Shown: one piece after another, positions 19,169-28,986 of the stretch
How the letters are laid out: every line of letters begins with the position of its first letter
Numbering within the stretch: position 1 is the first letter of the stretch
Assembly: GCF_014698045.1 (NCBI RefSeq)
Contig: NZ_JACJSE010000017.1
Location: 70,519 to 134,518, forward strand
Origin: Aulosira sp. FACHB-615
Lineage (GTDB): Bacteria > Cyanobacteriota > Cyanobacteriia > Cyanobacteriales > Nostocaceae
DNA: 64,000 bases
Reading direction: 5' to 3'
Program-made: the position numbers and the translations under genes
Notes under the pieces: generated by a model
Told to the model about the DNA's origin: nothing
The model's database searches: none
What the model saw: only the letters and a program-made list of their open reading frames with translations

Positions 19169-21454
19169 ATGGTTGTCCAATTTAGACAAATTTTCAATCA
19201 ACAGTGGTCTTGGAGAGCTTTCCCTTGGCTGAAGAAATGCCTTACCTCACTCACGTATAAAACGCTGCTGAATATGGCATTGCGAGTAACAATGGTAGTA
19301 CTTCTATCTGCTGGGGTAAGCTATGCTCATGTGATGTCGCGTTTAGAAAGCCAAACCCAAGCACAACTGGAAAAATATATTCAAGAAAGAGGAGACCAAG
19401 AAAGTAGCCTTTTTCAGCTTGCACAGGATAACATAGCTGCGTTGCGCGATCGCCTGTTGCTAGAATTTCAGCAACCTACAAATATTAATGTTCAAAGCGA
19501 ATTTGAACGCGAGTATTTTTCTTGGAATGATGGTAGTCTTCGCAATTTTCCACAAAATCGACCGATTCAAGAATTTGATTCTACTCGATATGCCAGTTCA
19601 GCCATTAGTCTCAAGACACCGCTAACTACCGAATTCAAGCAGAGGATGTTAATTGCTAACACGATCATTTCTGCTTACGGGGCTGCTTGGTCTCATCGAT
19701 TTGTCAATACCTATTTTCTAGCACCAGAAAATGCTGGGGTAAATTATTGGAATGGCGTACCGATGGCCTTGCAAGCACCGCCTGATATCTATATCCCAAA
19801 TGAAGAATACTTTTATATTGCCGCTCCTCAACATAACCCTGCCCGCTTACCACAGTGGACAGGTGTTTACCTTGACCCCATTGTCAAAGTCTGGATGGTT
19901 TCGGCTGTTTTACCAATTTATCAGGGCGATCGCTTTTTAGGAGTTGTGGGACATGATGTGGTTTTAACCAGCTTGATACAGCATACAACCCAGAATCAAT
20001 TACCAGGAACATACAATCTCATTTTTCGTGCAGATGGCCGTTTACTTGTCGATCCCCATCACACACCAGAAATTCAGCAAGCTCAAGGTCAACTGAAAAT
20101 CGATGCAATTCCTGACCCCCATCTCCAGCGCATTTTTCAGTTAGTCACTAACACTTCCGCAAAAACCCAAGTCCTCAACAATAGCCAAGACCGTGAATAT
20201 CTCGCAGTGACTCGCTTGAAAGGGCCAAACTGGTATTTTGTCACAGTCTATCCCCAATCATTGCTATCAGGAACAGCTTGGGATATGGCTCAATTTATTT
20301 TAATATCTGGTGCCGTGGCATTACTGGTTGAAGTTTTATTATTGTTGTCGGTTTTGCAACAACAAATCGCTAAACCACTGCAAACATTAACCGCCGCTAG
20401 TCAGCAAATTGCTAATGGTGACTTTGCAATTAATTTGGATACTAATCGCCAAGATGAACTCGGAGAACTCGCCAGTTCTTTCAACAGCATGGTAAATCAG
20501 TTAAAGACTTCTTTTATTGAACTAGAACGGATAAATAATGCCTTAGAACTAAAAGTTGATGAACGCACAACAACATTACAAAAGACACTTCAAGAATTGC
20601 AACGTACCCAAACCCAAATGATTCAAAGCGAAAAAATGTCCGCTTTGGGTCAACTGGTAGCAGGTGTAGCCCATGAAATCAATAATCCTGTTAGTTTTAT
20701 TTATGGGAACCTCAGCTATATCGAAACTTACATCGCAGATTTGTTGAAATTTATCCAACTATATCAGCATTACTATCCTCATCCAGTGGCAGAAATTAAA
20801 ATCGAGGCTGACAAATTGGATTTGGCATTTGCTCTCGATGATTTGCCCAAGATGGTGGCTTCGATGAAAATCGGCACAGAGCGGATTCGTGAAATTGTGT
20901 TATCATTACGGAATTTTACTCGTTTAGATGAAGCCGAATTTAAAGCAGTTAATATTCATGAGGGTATTGATAGTACATTATTAATTTTACAAAATCGTCT
21001 GAGAGAGCAAGCACAACGCCCAGCCATAGAAGTTGTAAAACAATATAGTAATTTACCTTTAATTAGCTGTTATCCTGGACAACTAAATCAGGTATTTATG
21101 AACATTATATCTAATGCTATTGATGCCATAGAACTTGCAAATAAGCAGCTTAGTAGAACAGAAAAAACAAGATATAAAAATCAAATATTGATTCAGACTC
21201 AAGTGTTATCAGAAAACCAAGTTATAATTTCTATTGTAGATAATGGGTCAGGAATTAATGACGCTATAATCACCAAAATATTTGACCCATTTTTCACAAC
21301 TAAAGATGTGGGTAAAGGTTCTGGATTGGGTTTATCTATCAGTTATCAAATTGTGACTGAATTACATCAAGGTCAACTTCATTGTCATTCGATATTAGGC
21401 ACAGGCACAGAGTTTGTGATTACTTTGCCTGTGCAAGCTAAACGCAGGCTTTGA
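19169..21454 (+). CDS. Membrane sensor histidine kinase with Cache-type outer domain and HAMP
   Basis: Start placed at 19169 (MVVQFRQIF); an upstream in-frame start at 19103 would add 22 residues with no signal. Layout: membrane segment (MALRVTMVVLLSAGVSYA), an extracytoplasmic region of about 290 residues of Cache type (PDIYIPNEEYFYIAAP, VWMVSAVLPIY, FRADGRLLVDP), a second membrane segment (FILISGAVALLVEVLLLL), HAMP (IAKPLQTLTAASQQIANGDF), a coiled coil, and a histidine kinase core with His502 in GVAHEINNP and a full ATP-binding domain. It senses a small periplasmic ligand and autophosphorylates; the partner regulator is not in the window. Confidence 0.92.
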   Translation: MVVQFRQIFNQQWSWRAFPWLKKCLTSLTYKTLLNMALRVTMVVLLSAGVSYAHVMSRLESQTQAQLEKYIQERGDQESSLFQLAQDNIAALRDRLLLEFQQPTNINVQSEFEREYFSWNDGSLRNFPQNRPIQEFDSTRYASSAISLKTPLTTEFKQRMLIANTIISAYGAAWSHRFVNTYFLAPENAGVNYWNGVPMALQAPPDIYIPNEEYFYIAAPQHNPARLPQWTGVYLDPIVKVWMVSAVLPIYQGDRFLGVVGHDVVLTSLIQHTTQNQLPGTYNLIFRADGRLLVDPHHTPEIQQAQGQLKIDAIPDPHLQRIFQLVTNTSAKTQVLNNSQDREYLAVTRLKGPNWYFVTVYPQSLLSGTAWDMAQFILISGAVALLVEVLLLLSVLQQQIAKPLQTLTAASQQIANGDFAINLDTNRQDELGELASSFNSMVNQLKTSFIELERINNALELKVDERTTTLQKTLQELQRTQTQMIQSEKMSALGQLVAGVAHEINNPVSFIYGNLSYIETYIADLLKFIQLYQHYYPHPVAEIKIEADKLDLAFALDDLPKMVASMKIGTERIREIVLSLRNFTRLDEAEFKAVNIHEGIDSTLLILQNRLREQAQRPAIEVVKQYSNLPLISCYPGQLNQVFMNIISNAIDAIELANKQLSRTEKTRYKNQILIQTQVLSENQVIISIVDNGSGINDAIITKIFDPFFTTKDVGKGSGLGLSISYQIVTELHQGQLHCHSILGTGTEFVITLPVQAKRRL

Positions 21455-21760
21455 TTGCAGATATAAATATTGGGTGTGGCGTTGCATAATTGCGGGATAA
21501 TTTATCTCATACCATTTCACTCTAAACATGATACAGATAGGCAAGCAGCGCCTCGACTCCGCTCGGCGACCGGAAACAAAGGTGTAGAGGAAGTGATTTG
21601 TATCAGTAATTTCGTGAATTGGTATCACGCAGAGGCGCAGAGACGCAGAGAGAATCAGGAGTTAAAAATTTCAATAAATCAAAATTCATCCCCTGATTCA
21701 GCAATGCCGAATATTTTATTTAAAAATATAAATATTGGTGCGATCGCTCAAATAATACAT
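21455..21760. other. Intergenic region with repeats
   Basis: No gene is supported. It includes CGCAGAGGCGCAGAGACGCA at about 21629-21650, a common dispersed repeat in Nostocales, and a GC-rich stretch at 21545-21580. Confidence 0.5.
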
Positions 21761-22369
21761 CTATTTACCAAATTTCGATACAGCCAGACTATTCCATAAA
21801 TACCAGCGCCAAGGCAAGTCTACACCTTTAGTCAAACCAATGCGCGTAGTCTGAATTAACGAGAGATTTCCTTGTTCTAGCTGTTGTTGAAACTCAGGCT
21901 GGCGGTGTTCTAACCAGAGGGGTTGACCAAATTCTAGGGGTATTGCATTCAATGTCAAATCAATTTTCAAAGCGCGGCAAAGTTTACCCGGCCCGGCGGC
22001 GATGCGATGTGGTTTGAGTTTTTCTTGATGATCAACCCAGGTAGGGACTTGCTCTAACTCCAAGGCGCGAAGAAGCACCGCACTAGGAATTCCCTCTTTG
22101 TCAGTTACCACATTCAAGCAGTGGTAAACACCATAAATTAAGTACACATAAGCTTTTCCAGCCGCATCAAACATGACCTGATTGCGAGTAGTCCGACTAC
22201 GATAAGCGTGCATTGCTGGATCATCGGGTGCATAGGCTTCTGTTTCGACAATTATTCCCCGAAAAATTCTACCATCTGGCATTTGTCTTACTAGAGTACA
22301 GCCAATCAATTCAGGAGCCACTAAAGTTGAGGAACGAGTCAGCCAAGTTGCATCAATGTTAGATGTCAT
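21761..22369 (-). CDS. mpg: 3-methyladenine DNA glycosylase (AAG/MPG family)
   Basis: 202 residues, the usual length for this family. It removes alkylated purines such as 3-methyladenine and hypoxanthine from DNA, starting base excision repair. Family motifs are clear: LVAPELIGCTLVR near the N-terminus, IVETEAYAPDDPAMHAYRSR with the catalytic Glu, VMFDAAGKAYVYLIYGVYHC (substrate pocket Tyr and DNA-intercalating region), and HRIAAGPGKLCRAL. It is flanked by unrelated genes and likely transcribed alone. Confidence 0.93.
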   Translation of the reverse strand: MTSNIDATWLTRSSTLVAPELIGCTLVRQMPDGRIFRGIIVETEAYAPDDPAMHAYRSRTTRNQVMFDAAGKAYVYLIYGVYHCLNVVTDKEGIPSAVLLRALELEQVPTWVDHQEKLKPHRIAAGPGKLCRALKIDLTLNAIPLEFGQPLWLEHRQPEFQQQLEQGNLSLIQTTRIGLTKGVDLPWRWYLWNSLAVSKFGK

Positions 22370-22373
22370 AAAC

Positions 22374-22401
22374 TAGGGGCTAGGGACTAGAGGCTAGAGG
22401 G
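22374..22401. repeat. Short tandem heptamer-like repeat (STRR type)
   Basis: Reiterated CTAGGGG/CTAGGGA/CTAGAGG units lie just upstream of the glycosylase start. Such short tandem repeats are characteristic of heterocystous cyanobacteria. Confidence 0.6.
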
Positions 22402-22428
22402 TAGTATTTTTACTCAGCACTCAGCACT

Positions 22429-25191
22429 TCAAGTATGAATACTCTGCTGAATGGGAACTTCTATGCGAAATTCTGTACCTTGGCCTGGTTGTGAATCGCA
22501 TTGAAAAATACCACCATGCTTATCTACCACAATTTGGTAACTAATTGATAGTCCCAAACCTGTACCTTTACCTACAGGTTTAGTAGTGAAAAATGGGTCA
22601 AAAACTCTTGTTTTGACGGCTTCTGGTATGCCTAGTCCATTGTCTTTGATGTAAATTACCACGCTCGGCACATTTTTGTTCATCTCACCAACGGTAGTGC
22701 GAATGGAAATTTGACGTTGATGAGTGGCTGAGGTGGATTCTGGGTGATATTCTAAAGCATCGATCGCATTGCTCAACACATTCATAAAAACTTGGTTGAG
22801 TTGTCCTGCATAACACTCTACCAATGGCAAATCACCATACTCTTGAATAACTTGAATGTCAGCACCATCGGATTTCGATTTTAAGCGGTGCTGTAAAATC
22901 AATAAGGTACTATCGAGACCTTCGTGAATATCTACTACTTTCATTTCCGCTTCATCCAGGCGAGAGAAATTCCGCAAGGACATGACGATTTGGCGGATGC
23001 GTTCTACACCAAAGCTCATGGAAGAGAGAGTTTTGGGTAAATCTTGTGAGAGAAATTCTAAATCAATATCTTCCAGGCGATCGCTAATTTCTTCACTAGG
23101 TTTAGGATATTGTTTCTGATAAAGGTTGAGCATTCCCAGTAAATCATCTGCATACTCCCGCACATGGGATAAATTGCCATAAATAAAATTCACGGGATTA
23201 TTAATTTCATGAGCTACACCCGCTACTAATTGACCTAGTGAAGACATTTTTTCTGTTTGGATAAGTTGAGTTTGGGTAGTTTGTAACTCATGCAAGGCGG
23301 CGGTTAATTTTTGGGCTTGCTGTTTGGTTTGTGATAGTAAATCAGCTTGTTGCAGGGCTACACCTAATTGAGCGGCGATTTGACTGAGAAAGTTAACTTC
23401 CGAAGGTTTCCATTCGCGGGGGCCAGAATGTTGATAAGTGCAAAGCAAACCCCAGAGTTTTTGTCCAACAAAAATGGGAGCTAAAACAAAAGCATGAATG
23501 TGATAATACTCTAGATTATCTAAATGGCACTGGTTAAAGCCCATGTGATAAATGTCATCCACAGCAAATGTTTCGTTGTGGCGGTAACGTCCTCCCTCGG
23601 TTTTTTGCAGGTAGGTGTCATTCCAAACGGTATTTACCCCTATTTTGCTTTCATTTGTCCAATGGGGGCTAGTCGCTTCAAAGTCGCCGACAAATTCACC
23701 ACCCCAATCTGCTGTAAACCGATAAACCGAAACGCGATCGCCTTTGACTAACTGACAAACTTCTTTGGTGGTAATTTGAAAAATCTGATCTATATCCAAG
23801 GACTCCCGAATTTTAGCAATTACGCCAAATACAGCTTGTTGTTGTTGATATGTGCGTTCTAGTTCAACTGTGCGTCTTTTTACTTGATGTTCTAAATTTT
23901 GATTAAAGCCTTGTACTTGTTGATAAAGTTCATATTGTTGAATTGCTGAGGCAAAATGTTTGGCAAGTTCTCTAGCTAATTCAATATCTGCGTCTGTCCA
24001 TTGTTGAGCTTGGGCTGTTTTTGATTCTTTCCAAACATCAAAAGATAACCGGGGATATAACTGGCGGCGATCGCGGTCAAATTGACCAGCCCACAAGGTT
24101 TCTGTGTCGATTTCATTGCGAAAGATACTCAAATAACCGACTAATTGCTGACGGTAACACAGGGGAATCATCAGCAAACTGCGAATTTTGGTTGGTTTAA
24201 AAGTTGGTTGCAAAGTTCGCAAACTTGCAGTTTGATAAATATCATCGATTGCCCAAACATCGTATTCACCAGACTGATAATATTCTTGCCAGACGTTATA
24301 CTGCTCCATTAAGGGATAAATCGTATCTGGGGGAATTTCTGGCTGTTGTCCACTGGTATAAATTTGAATGCAGTCACTCCCAGGAATTAAACATTCTTTC
24401 AAACTTTTAATTTGATTATTAGCAGCTTGAAAAGCTTCGTTTCTCATACACAATCTTCCACCCACACCTTGAAAGGCGGCGACAGCAGCTTCTAATGCTG
24501 GTTGTAAAACAATTGTTGGGAGGGAATGTAGCAGGGTCGCAATGCGATTAATCACGCTTTCTCGTTCGGCTTTGGCGCGGGCTTGGGCGAGAAGATAACT
24601 TTGGGCGATCGCCACCGATAATTGATCTACAACCATTTGCATCGCTTCTAATTCATAAAGTGAAATAGAATGCGCCTGGGAATGATGAGATACTAGCAAT
24701 CCCCACAGTTGATGTTGATGGAAAATCGGCGCGACAACGCAAGATTTAACGCCCATCGCCGTTAAGTATTCTGCGTGACAAGGATCTACAGGGCGATAAC
24801 GAATATCCTCCGGTTTCAGTTCCCCTGTTTCTAAAACACTCATCGGGCTATGACCAATCTGTTGCAATTCCACATTTACAACCGAACGTACCCTAGATTT
24901 AATAAACAATTCACGCGCATAAGGCGGAATATCATCGGCGGGAAAATTCAGTCCCAACAGCGAAGGTAGACGCTGTTCATGAATGGATTCAGCCACCACT
25001 TTACCTGTACCATCCGTATGAAATTGATAAATCATTACTCGGTCAGTACCCAGTAAACAGCGTACTTCTGCTGTTGTGGTTGTAATAATTTCTTCTAACT
25101 CTAATGTTTGACGAATCCGATTTGTTATCCGGCGTAGAAGACTCTCTTGATTAAGTCTTGTCCGCAAGTTTGGATCTGCTAGTTGGGACAT
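22429..25191 (-). CDS. Phytochrome-like histidine kinase with three GAF domains (two with Cys-His bilin sites)
   Basis: 920 residues, soluble. GAF1 (about 15-205) has phytochrome marks: FPADDIPPYARELF and DPCHAEYLTAMGV, with Cys138-His139 at the place of the chromophore-binding Cys-His of phytochromes. GAF2 (about 210-420) lacks that Cys-His. GAF3 (about 450-620) looks like a cyanobacteriochrome: DWGGEFVGDFEA, then QCHLDNLEYY with Cys555-His556. A coiled coil leads to a histidine kinase core with His661 in GVAHEINNP, an N box and a complete ATP-binding lid. The protein is probably a photoreceptor, possibly with two bilins, signalling by His phosphorylation. No heme oxygenase or response regulator is next to it. 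Bilin binding is inferred from the Cys-His sites only. Confidence 0.9.
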   Translation of the reverse strand: MSQLADPNLRTRLNQESLLRRITNRIRQTLELEEIITTTTAEVRCLLGTDRVMIYQFHTDGTGKVVAESIHEQRLPSLLGLNFPADDIPPYARELFIKSRVRSVVNVELQQIGHSPMSVLETGELKPEDIRYRPVDPCHAEYLTAMGVKSCVVAPIFHQHQLWGLLVSHHSQAHSISLYELEAMQMVVDQLSVAIAQSYLLAQARAKAERESVINRIATLLHSLPTIVLQPALEAAVAAFQGVGGRLCMRNEAFQAANNQIKSLKECLIPGSDCIQIYTSGQQPEIPPDTIYPLMEQYNVWQEYYQSGEYDVWAIDDIYQTASLRTLQPTFKPTKIRSLLMIPLCYRQQLVGYLSIFRNEIDTETLWAGQFDRDRRQLYPRLSFDVWKESKTAQAQQWTDADIELARELAKHFASAIQQYELYQQVQGFNQNLEHQVKRRTVELERTYQQQQAVFGVIAKIRESLDIDQIFQITTKEVCQLVKGDRVSVYRFTADWGGEFVGDFEATSPHWTNESKIGVNTVWNDTYLQKTEGGRYRHNETFAVDDIYHMGFNQCHLDNLEYYHIHAFVLAPIFVGQKLWGLLCTYQHSGPREWKPSEVNFLSQIAAQLGVALQQADLLSQTKQQAQKLTAALHELQTTQTQLIQTEKMSSLGQLVAGVAHEINNPVNFIYGNLSHVREYADDLLGMLNLYQKQYPKPSEEISDRLEDIDLEFLSQDLPKTLSSMSFGVERIRQIVMSLRNFSRLDEAEMKVVDIHEGLDSTLLILQHRLKSKSDGADIQVIQEYGDLPLVECYAGQLNQVFMNVLSNAIDALEYHPESTSATHQRQISIRTTVGEMNKNVPSVVIYIKDNGLGIPEAVKTRVFDPFFTTKPVGKGTGLGLSISYQIVVDKHGGIFQCDSQPGQGTEFRIEVPIQQSIHT

Positions 25192-25514
25192 TGTTTTTAA
25201 GTTTAAAAATTTTTGAAATTAAATATCTTGTCAGCGATAAATCTAAAAATATTGTGAATTTTATGTAATCTATTTGTCTACAGTAAAACCACGGTCAAAA
25301 TATAGTGAATACTCCTAGGTTTTTGTTACAGGTTTTTACATTATTTTGTTTAAGAAAAAAATCTCAGTATTTTATATATTTTTGATAAATTTTCACTAGT
25401 AAAAAGTTTAAAAAAACCAGATATTTATGTTTTTATAAAAAAATAGAGACCAGAACTAAGCTGTGTCTCTACTGTTAAACAGTAACTCTTCCTTGAGGAT
25501 GATTACCCAGAGAA
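25192..25514. other. AT-rich intergenic region
   Basis: About 320 bp, very AT-rich with poly-A/poly-T runs. It should contain the promoter of the minus-strand phytochrome-like kinase is unlikely to be downstream here, so that promoter would lie in the part near 25192. No ORF, RNA gene or clear terminator hairpin is seen. Confidence 0.4.
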
Positions 25515-26702
25515 TTAAACTCTGTTATTATCAGCAAAACGAATTCTTAAATAGTCTTCTTCCATTTTGGCACCAGCAGGCTGTAGTGCTGCTAAAGCCT
25601 GTGGCAAAACCAAATTACGGCGATGATTACCGATTGTAATGTTTAATTCATCACCTGTTTTACTTAGCTGAATTTGGTGTTTAGGAATACCTGGTAAATA
25701 CAGTTCTAAACTGTATTCATTTTTCTCTTGTATGACTCTAACTGTTGTTTCTTTGTAATAAACTTGGCTAGGGTCTTCGTCTTTGTAGAGAATTTCCTTA
25801 AGTCTTTCTAATGCAGCTAATCCACACATTTCTTCAGAAAATAGCGGCACTTCTTTAACTGGCAGAGGATGGAAATTTTCGTGAATTTCTTGACGATACT
25901 GTTCTTGATTTTGTTTCCAACGTTGGAAAAATGGATCTTCCACTTCCGGCGGAATAATCCTATTAGCAACTACTAAATCTGTAGCTACATTGTATAAGCT
26001 TAAATAAGCATGGGCGCGTAGGGATTCTTTAATCACCATCTTTTCAGGATTGGTGACAAGACGTACAGAAGTTTGGGTATTATCTGTTAATACCTTTTCC
26101 AGCGCCTCAATTTGTTCATAAAATTCGTAAGGTGCATCCATTACCTCTTTGTCGGGTAGAGAAAAACCCGCAATTGGTTTAAAAATTGGTTCCACTAAAG
26201 GACGCAACGCTACAGAGATATTTTGAAATGGTTTGTAAAAGCGGCGCATATACCAACCGCCAACTTCTGGTAAGCTTAACAGGCGCAAAGCTGTGCCGGT
26301 AGGGGCTGAGTCAATAATTAAAACATCAAAATCCCCTTCATCATAATGGCGTTTCATTCTTACCAAGCTGAAAATTTCATCCATTCCTGGTAAAATCGCC
26401 AATTCTTCGGCTTGCACTCCTTCTAAGCCCCGCGCCTGCAAAACCTGGGTAATGTATCGCTTCACAGCACCCCAGTTACCTTCCAGTTCTTGCAGTGCAT
26501 CTAGTTCTGCACCCCACAAGTTTGGGCGAATTTGTTTGGGTGCATGTTCTAGTTCTAAATCAAAACTATCGGCTAAGGAATGGGCGGGATCTGTACTTAA
26601 AACTAGTGTACGATAGCCCAGTTCTGCACAACGAAGTCCCGTAGCGGCAGCAACAGAGGTTTTTCCCACACCGCCTTTGCCTGTCATCAAAATTACTCGC
26701 AT
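25515..26702 (-). CDS. ArsA/Get3-family ATPase with C-terminal HSP20-like domain
   Basis: 395 residues. The N-terminal deviant Walker A (GKGGVGKTS, residues 8-16), the STDPAHSLADSFD loop, DSAPTGTALRLLSLP and the VTNPEKMVIKE region mark the ArsA/Get3 ATPase fold. The last 80 residues (VRVIQEKNEYSLELYLPGI to LRIRFADN) form the small HSP20-like domain seen in many cyanobacterial and chloroplast relatives. It is a half-size ATPase that would act as a dimer. No ArsB pump or arsenic genes are nearby, so a role in protein targeting or another chaperone-like task is as likely as arsenic export. Confidence 0.9.
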   Translation of the reverse strand: MRVILMTGKGGVGKTSVAAATGLRCAELGYRTLVLSTDPAHSLADSFDLELEHAPKQIRPNLWGAELDALQELEGNWGAVKRYITQVLQARGLEGVQAEELAILPGMDEIFSLVRMKRHYDEGDFDVLIIDSAPTGTALRLLSLPEVGGWYMRRFYKPFQNISVALRPLVEPIFKPIAGFSLPDKEVMDAPYEFYEQIEALEKVLTDNTQTSVRLVTNPEKMVIKESLRAHAYLSLYNVATDLVVANRIIPPEVEDPFFQRWKQNQEQYRQEIHENFHPLPVKEVPLFSEEMCGLAALERLKEILYKDEDPSQVYYKETTVRVIQEKNEYSLELYLPGIPKHQIQLSKTGDELNITIGNHRRNLVLPQALAALQPAGAKMEEDYLRIRFADNNRV

Positions 26703-27136
26703 TATCTCGAATCTCTAAGGTTTTTAGCTTGTGAGTCCTCTAAAATGCTCAATTAATGCTCAAAGAGGTGGTTATTAGTTTTGTAGCAAAACATGAAGTA
26801 TGAATTTCATACTCAATCTCTTTGCCAAAAAAACACTCATCTCTTATTATTACGTAATTCTCTAACTCACAAGTTGCTGCATTCTAAATTTGCAGAGGAA
26901 GTGAGAAGTGAATCATTACCGCAAAAGTATAAAGAAACGAACCGCAAAGGACGCATAGACACGAAGTTATAAGAGTTTGAGAGAGTTATTGCGTAAGTCC
27001 TATAAAATTCAGAATTTAGAAGTCAGAGTGGTTAATAAATCACAGTTTTACTAGACAGAGATTTTCACAGTCTCAAACAAGTTTCTCAGCGAAAATCCAA
27101 AATCTAAAATCCAAAATCCAAAATTGGTATGAGTCG
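26703..27136. other. Intergenic region with dispersed repeats
   Basis: No gene found. It has a run of AAATCCAAAATCTAAAATCC-like words (27090-27125) and an ACCGCAAAGGACGCATAGAC-type repeat (about 26940), both dispersed in Nostocales genomes. Confidence 0.45.
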
Positions 27137-28372
27137 TTACTTGATTAATCCCATCTCATATAAACCTTGGTGCAGTCTTTTGGCTTCTGCGAGATTTTGC
27201 TGCTGTTCGTGGAGGAGAATGGCATTTTTAAATGCTGTCAGACTAGCTTGGAGATTACCAACTTTTAGCTGTACTACGCCTAAATTTTGATATGCTTCTG
27301 CGTAATAAGGATTTAATTTGATGGCTTTTTGATAACAAGCGATCGCATCAGTAAATAAATTCAAAGCCTTTAATGTCATGCCTAAGTTATAATATCCAGT
27401 CGCAAAATCTGGGTCAATTTTTAAAGCTGTTTCGTAAGCTTTTTTGGCATTGTTTAAATCGCCTGCATCTTTGAGTAAGTTGCCTAAATTGTTATATGCT
27501 CCTAGCTTGAGCATGGGATATATCGGTAATTTAATCGCAGCTTGATAGTGTTCTAGGGCTGATTGCGGCTGTTTTAAATGATTGTACGCAATCCCTAAAT
27601 GATAGTAGAGTTCATATAAAATTTCGTAGTTTTCTGTTGATTGATTTGCTGTCACCCAATCTTGGGGTGACTTACCACTAGCTTGCTTGAGTCCCCGTAG
27701 CAATAATTCTACACCTTGAGTAAGTTTGCCAGTTTCAACATAAAGCGCCCCTAATTTACTGCAAACATAAGGATCATTGGGATGCGTGGCGAGAAACTCT
27801 AACATTGCAGCTTGCGCTTTGATGTATTTATTATTTTGGGCGATCGCTCTTTTTTGATACCCTGTATGCAGAATTGCTACACCCTGCAAATAACCTACTT
27901 GCCAATGAGGTTCTTTTTGTATAATCGCCGCTACACTATCATCAACTAAGGCATGATAAGGCCTTTCAAAGCGAATTTCGGGATGATTGCGAAACAACCG
28001 CGAAACCAAAGAATAGGGAGATTGAACCGCACCAATTTCTTGGCGGATGAGATTAATTAAGATATATTCATCACTTTGAATTGCATCTTGTAGCTGTGGC
28101 ACAATACTGGGGTTGAGTATTTCATCCGCATCTAACACCAACACCCAATCACCGGTAACATATTTTAAAGCAGCATTCCGAGCAGTACTAAAGTTATTAG
28201 TCCATTGAAAATGATGTACTTCTGCACCGAATTGTTGGGCGATTTCGGGAGTGCGATCGCTAGAACCTGTATCTAACACTACCATCTCATCCACGAAATC
28301 CTTAACACTATTTAAGCACTTCGGTAGCGTAGTTTCTTCATTTTTTACAATCATGCACAGACTAATACTCAT
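27137..28372 (-). CDS. Family 2 glycosyltransferase with C-terminal TPR repeats
   Basis: 411 residues. The N-terminal GT-A domain begins with ISLCMIVKNEE, has VVLDTGSSDRT and the metal-binding DxD motif in WVLVLDADE, typical of SunS/WaaE-like family 2 transferases. From about residue 150 on the protein is helical, with at least four tetratricopeptide repeats (for example NLGNLLKDAGDLNNAKKAYE and NLGMTLKALNLFTDAIACYQ). The combination suggests transfer of a sugar to a protein or surface polymer, with the TPRs holding the acceptor. No polysaccharide cluster surrounds it; the second glycosyltransferase at 31426 is unrelated. Confidence 0.88.
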   Translation of the reverse strand: MSISLCMIVKNEETTLPKCLNSVKDFVDEMVVLDTGSSDRTPEIAQQFGAEVHHFQWTNNFSTARNAALKYVTGDWVLVLDADEILNPSIVPQLQDAIQSDEYILINLIRQEIGAVQSPYSLVSRLFRNHPEIRFERPYHALVDDSVAAIIQKEPHWQVGYLQGVAILHTGYQKRAIAQNNKYIKAQAAMLEFLATHPNDPYVCSKLGALYVETGKLTQGVELLLRGLKQASGKSPQDWVTANQSTENYEILYELYYHLGIAYNHLKQPQSALEHYQAAIKLPIYPMLKLGAYNNLGNLLKDAGDLNNAKKAYETALKIDPDFATGYYNLGMTLKALNLFTDAIACYQKAIKLNPYYAEAYQNLGVVQLKVGNLQASLTAFKNAILLHEQQQNLAEAKRLHQGLYEMGLIK

Positions 28373-28434
28373 ACGCGAACTTCAATTTATTTACTTATAT
28401 TTATTAAACATAGGTGATGCACTTGCACAAATAA

Positions 28435-28564
28435 GACTTACGCATCAAAACGAAAAATCAAGGGTTGGGAAGAGGGTGTAAGGGTGTAGGGGTGTATATA
28501 TCTAAAACCCTTACACCCCATACCCTTGCACCCAGTTTCCACAGCAAATCTTTTTGCGTAAACC
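28435..28564. repeat. Inverted-repeat element (about 130 bp)
   Basis: Outer arms ACTTACGCA and TTTTTGCGTAA enclose inner arms GGGTGTAAGGGTGTAGGGGT and ACCCTTACACCCCATACCC. The same outer motif occurs near 19008 and 26990, so this is a dispersed non-autonomous element. Confidence 0.55.
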
Positions 28565-28725
28565 TTAACAAATTTAGCATCTAGCAATTTTAAATCGGTT
28601 GCTCACCAATCTACTCCCTGTTTCTTCGCGTAGTTGACAAATCAAACCGGATTGCTAAATGACAACTCTACTTGCTACCAGCCAATACTTAACACTTTAT
28701 TACAATAGATTGGCAAAACAGTGAA

Positions 28726-28882
28726 GTACACCCGCATTTCTCACAAGCTTCAGGCGTTTGATGGGGCAGAGGGGCAGAGGTGCGGAGGGGCAGGGGAGAG
28801 AGTACCTTCATTCTCCCCTGCTCCCCTGCTCCCCTGCTCCCCTGCACAGGCTTTGAAAGGTGTGGTGAGAAATCCGGGGTAC
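28726..28882. mobile_element. MITE-like element with G-rich and C-rich inner arms
   Basis: The ends GTACACCCGCATTTCTCAC (28726-28744) and GTGAGAAATCCGGGGTAC (28865-28882) are imperfect inverted repeats. Inside are a GGGGCAGAGGGGCAGAGG-type run (28763-28800) and a CTCCCCTG tandem run (28813-28849) that can pair. It lies upstream of the Ser/Thr kinase gene and could influence its expression. Confidence 0.6.
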
Positions 28883-28986
28883 ACTATCTCTCTTTTGAGA
28901 TGATTCTGAATTTGGCTGTGCTGTATGTGCAAAAATCAAGATTAACAAATCAGTGAGCGAGTATTCTCAAAGAGAGGGGAAACTTC

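Noticed and set aside
21470..21799. Plus-strand frame of 109 codons
   Set aside because: It crosses dispersed repeats and overlaps the end of the glycosylase; no domain or ribosome binding site.
28721..28932. Two opposing 60-codon frames
   Set aside because: They are translations of the G-rich/C-rich MITE at 28726-28882.
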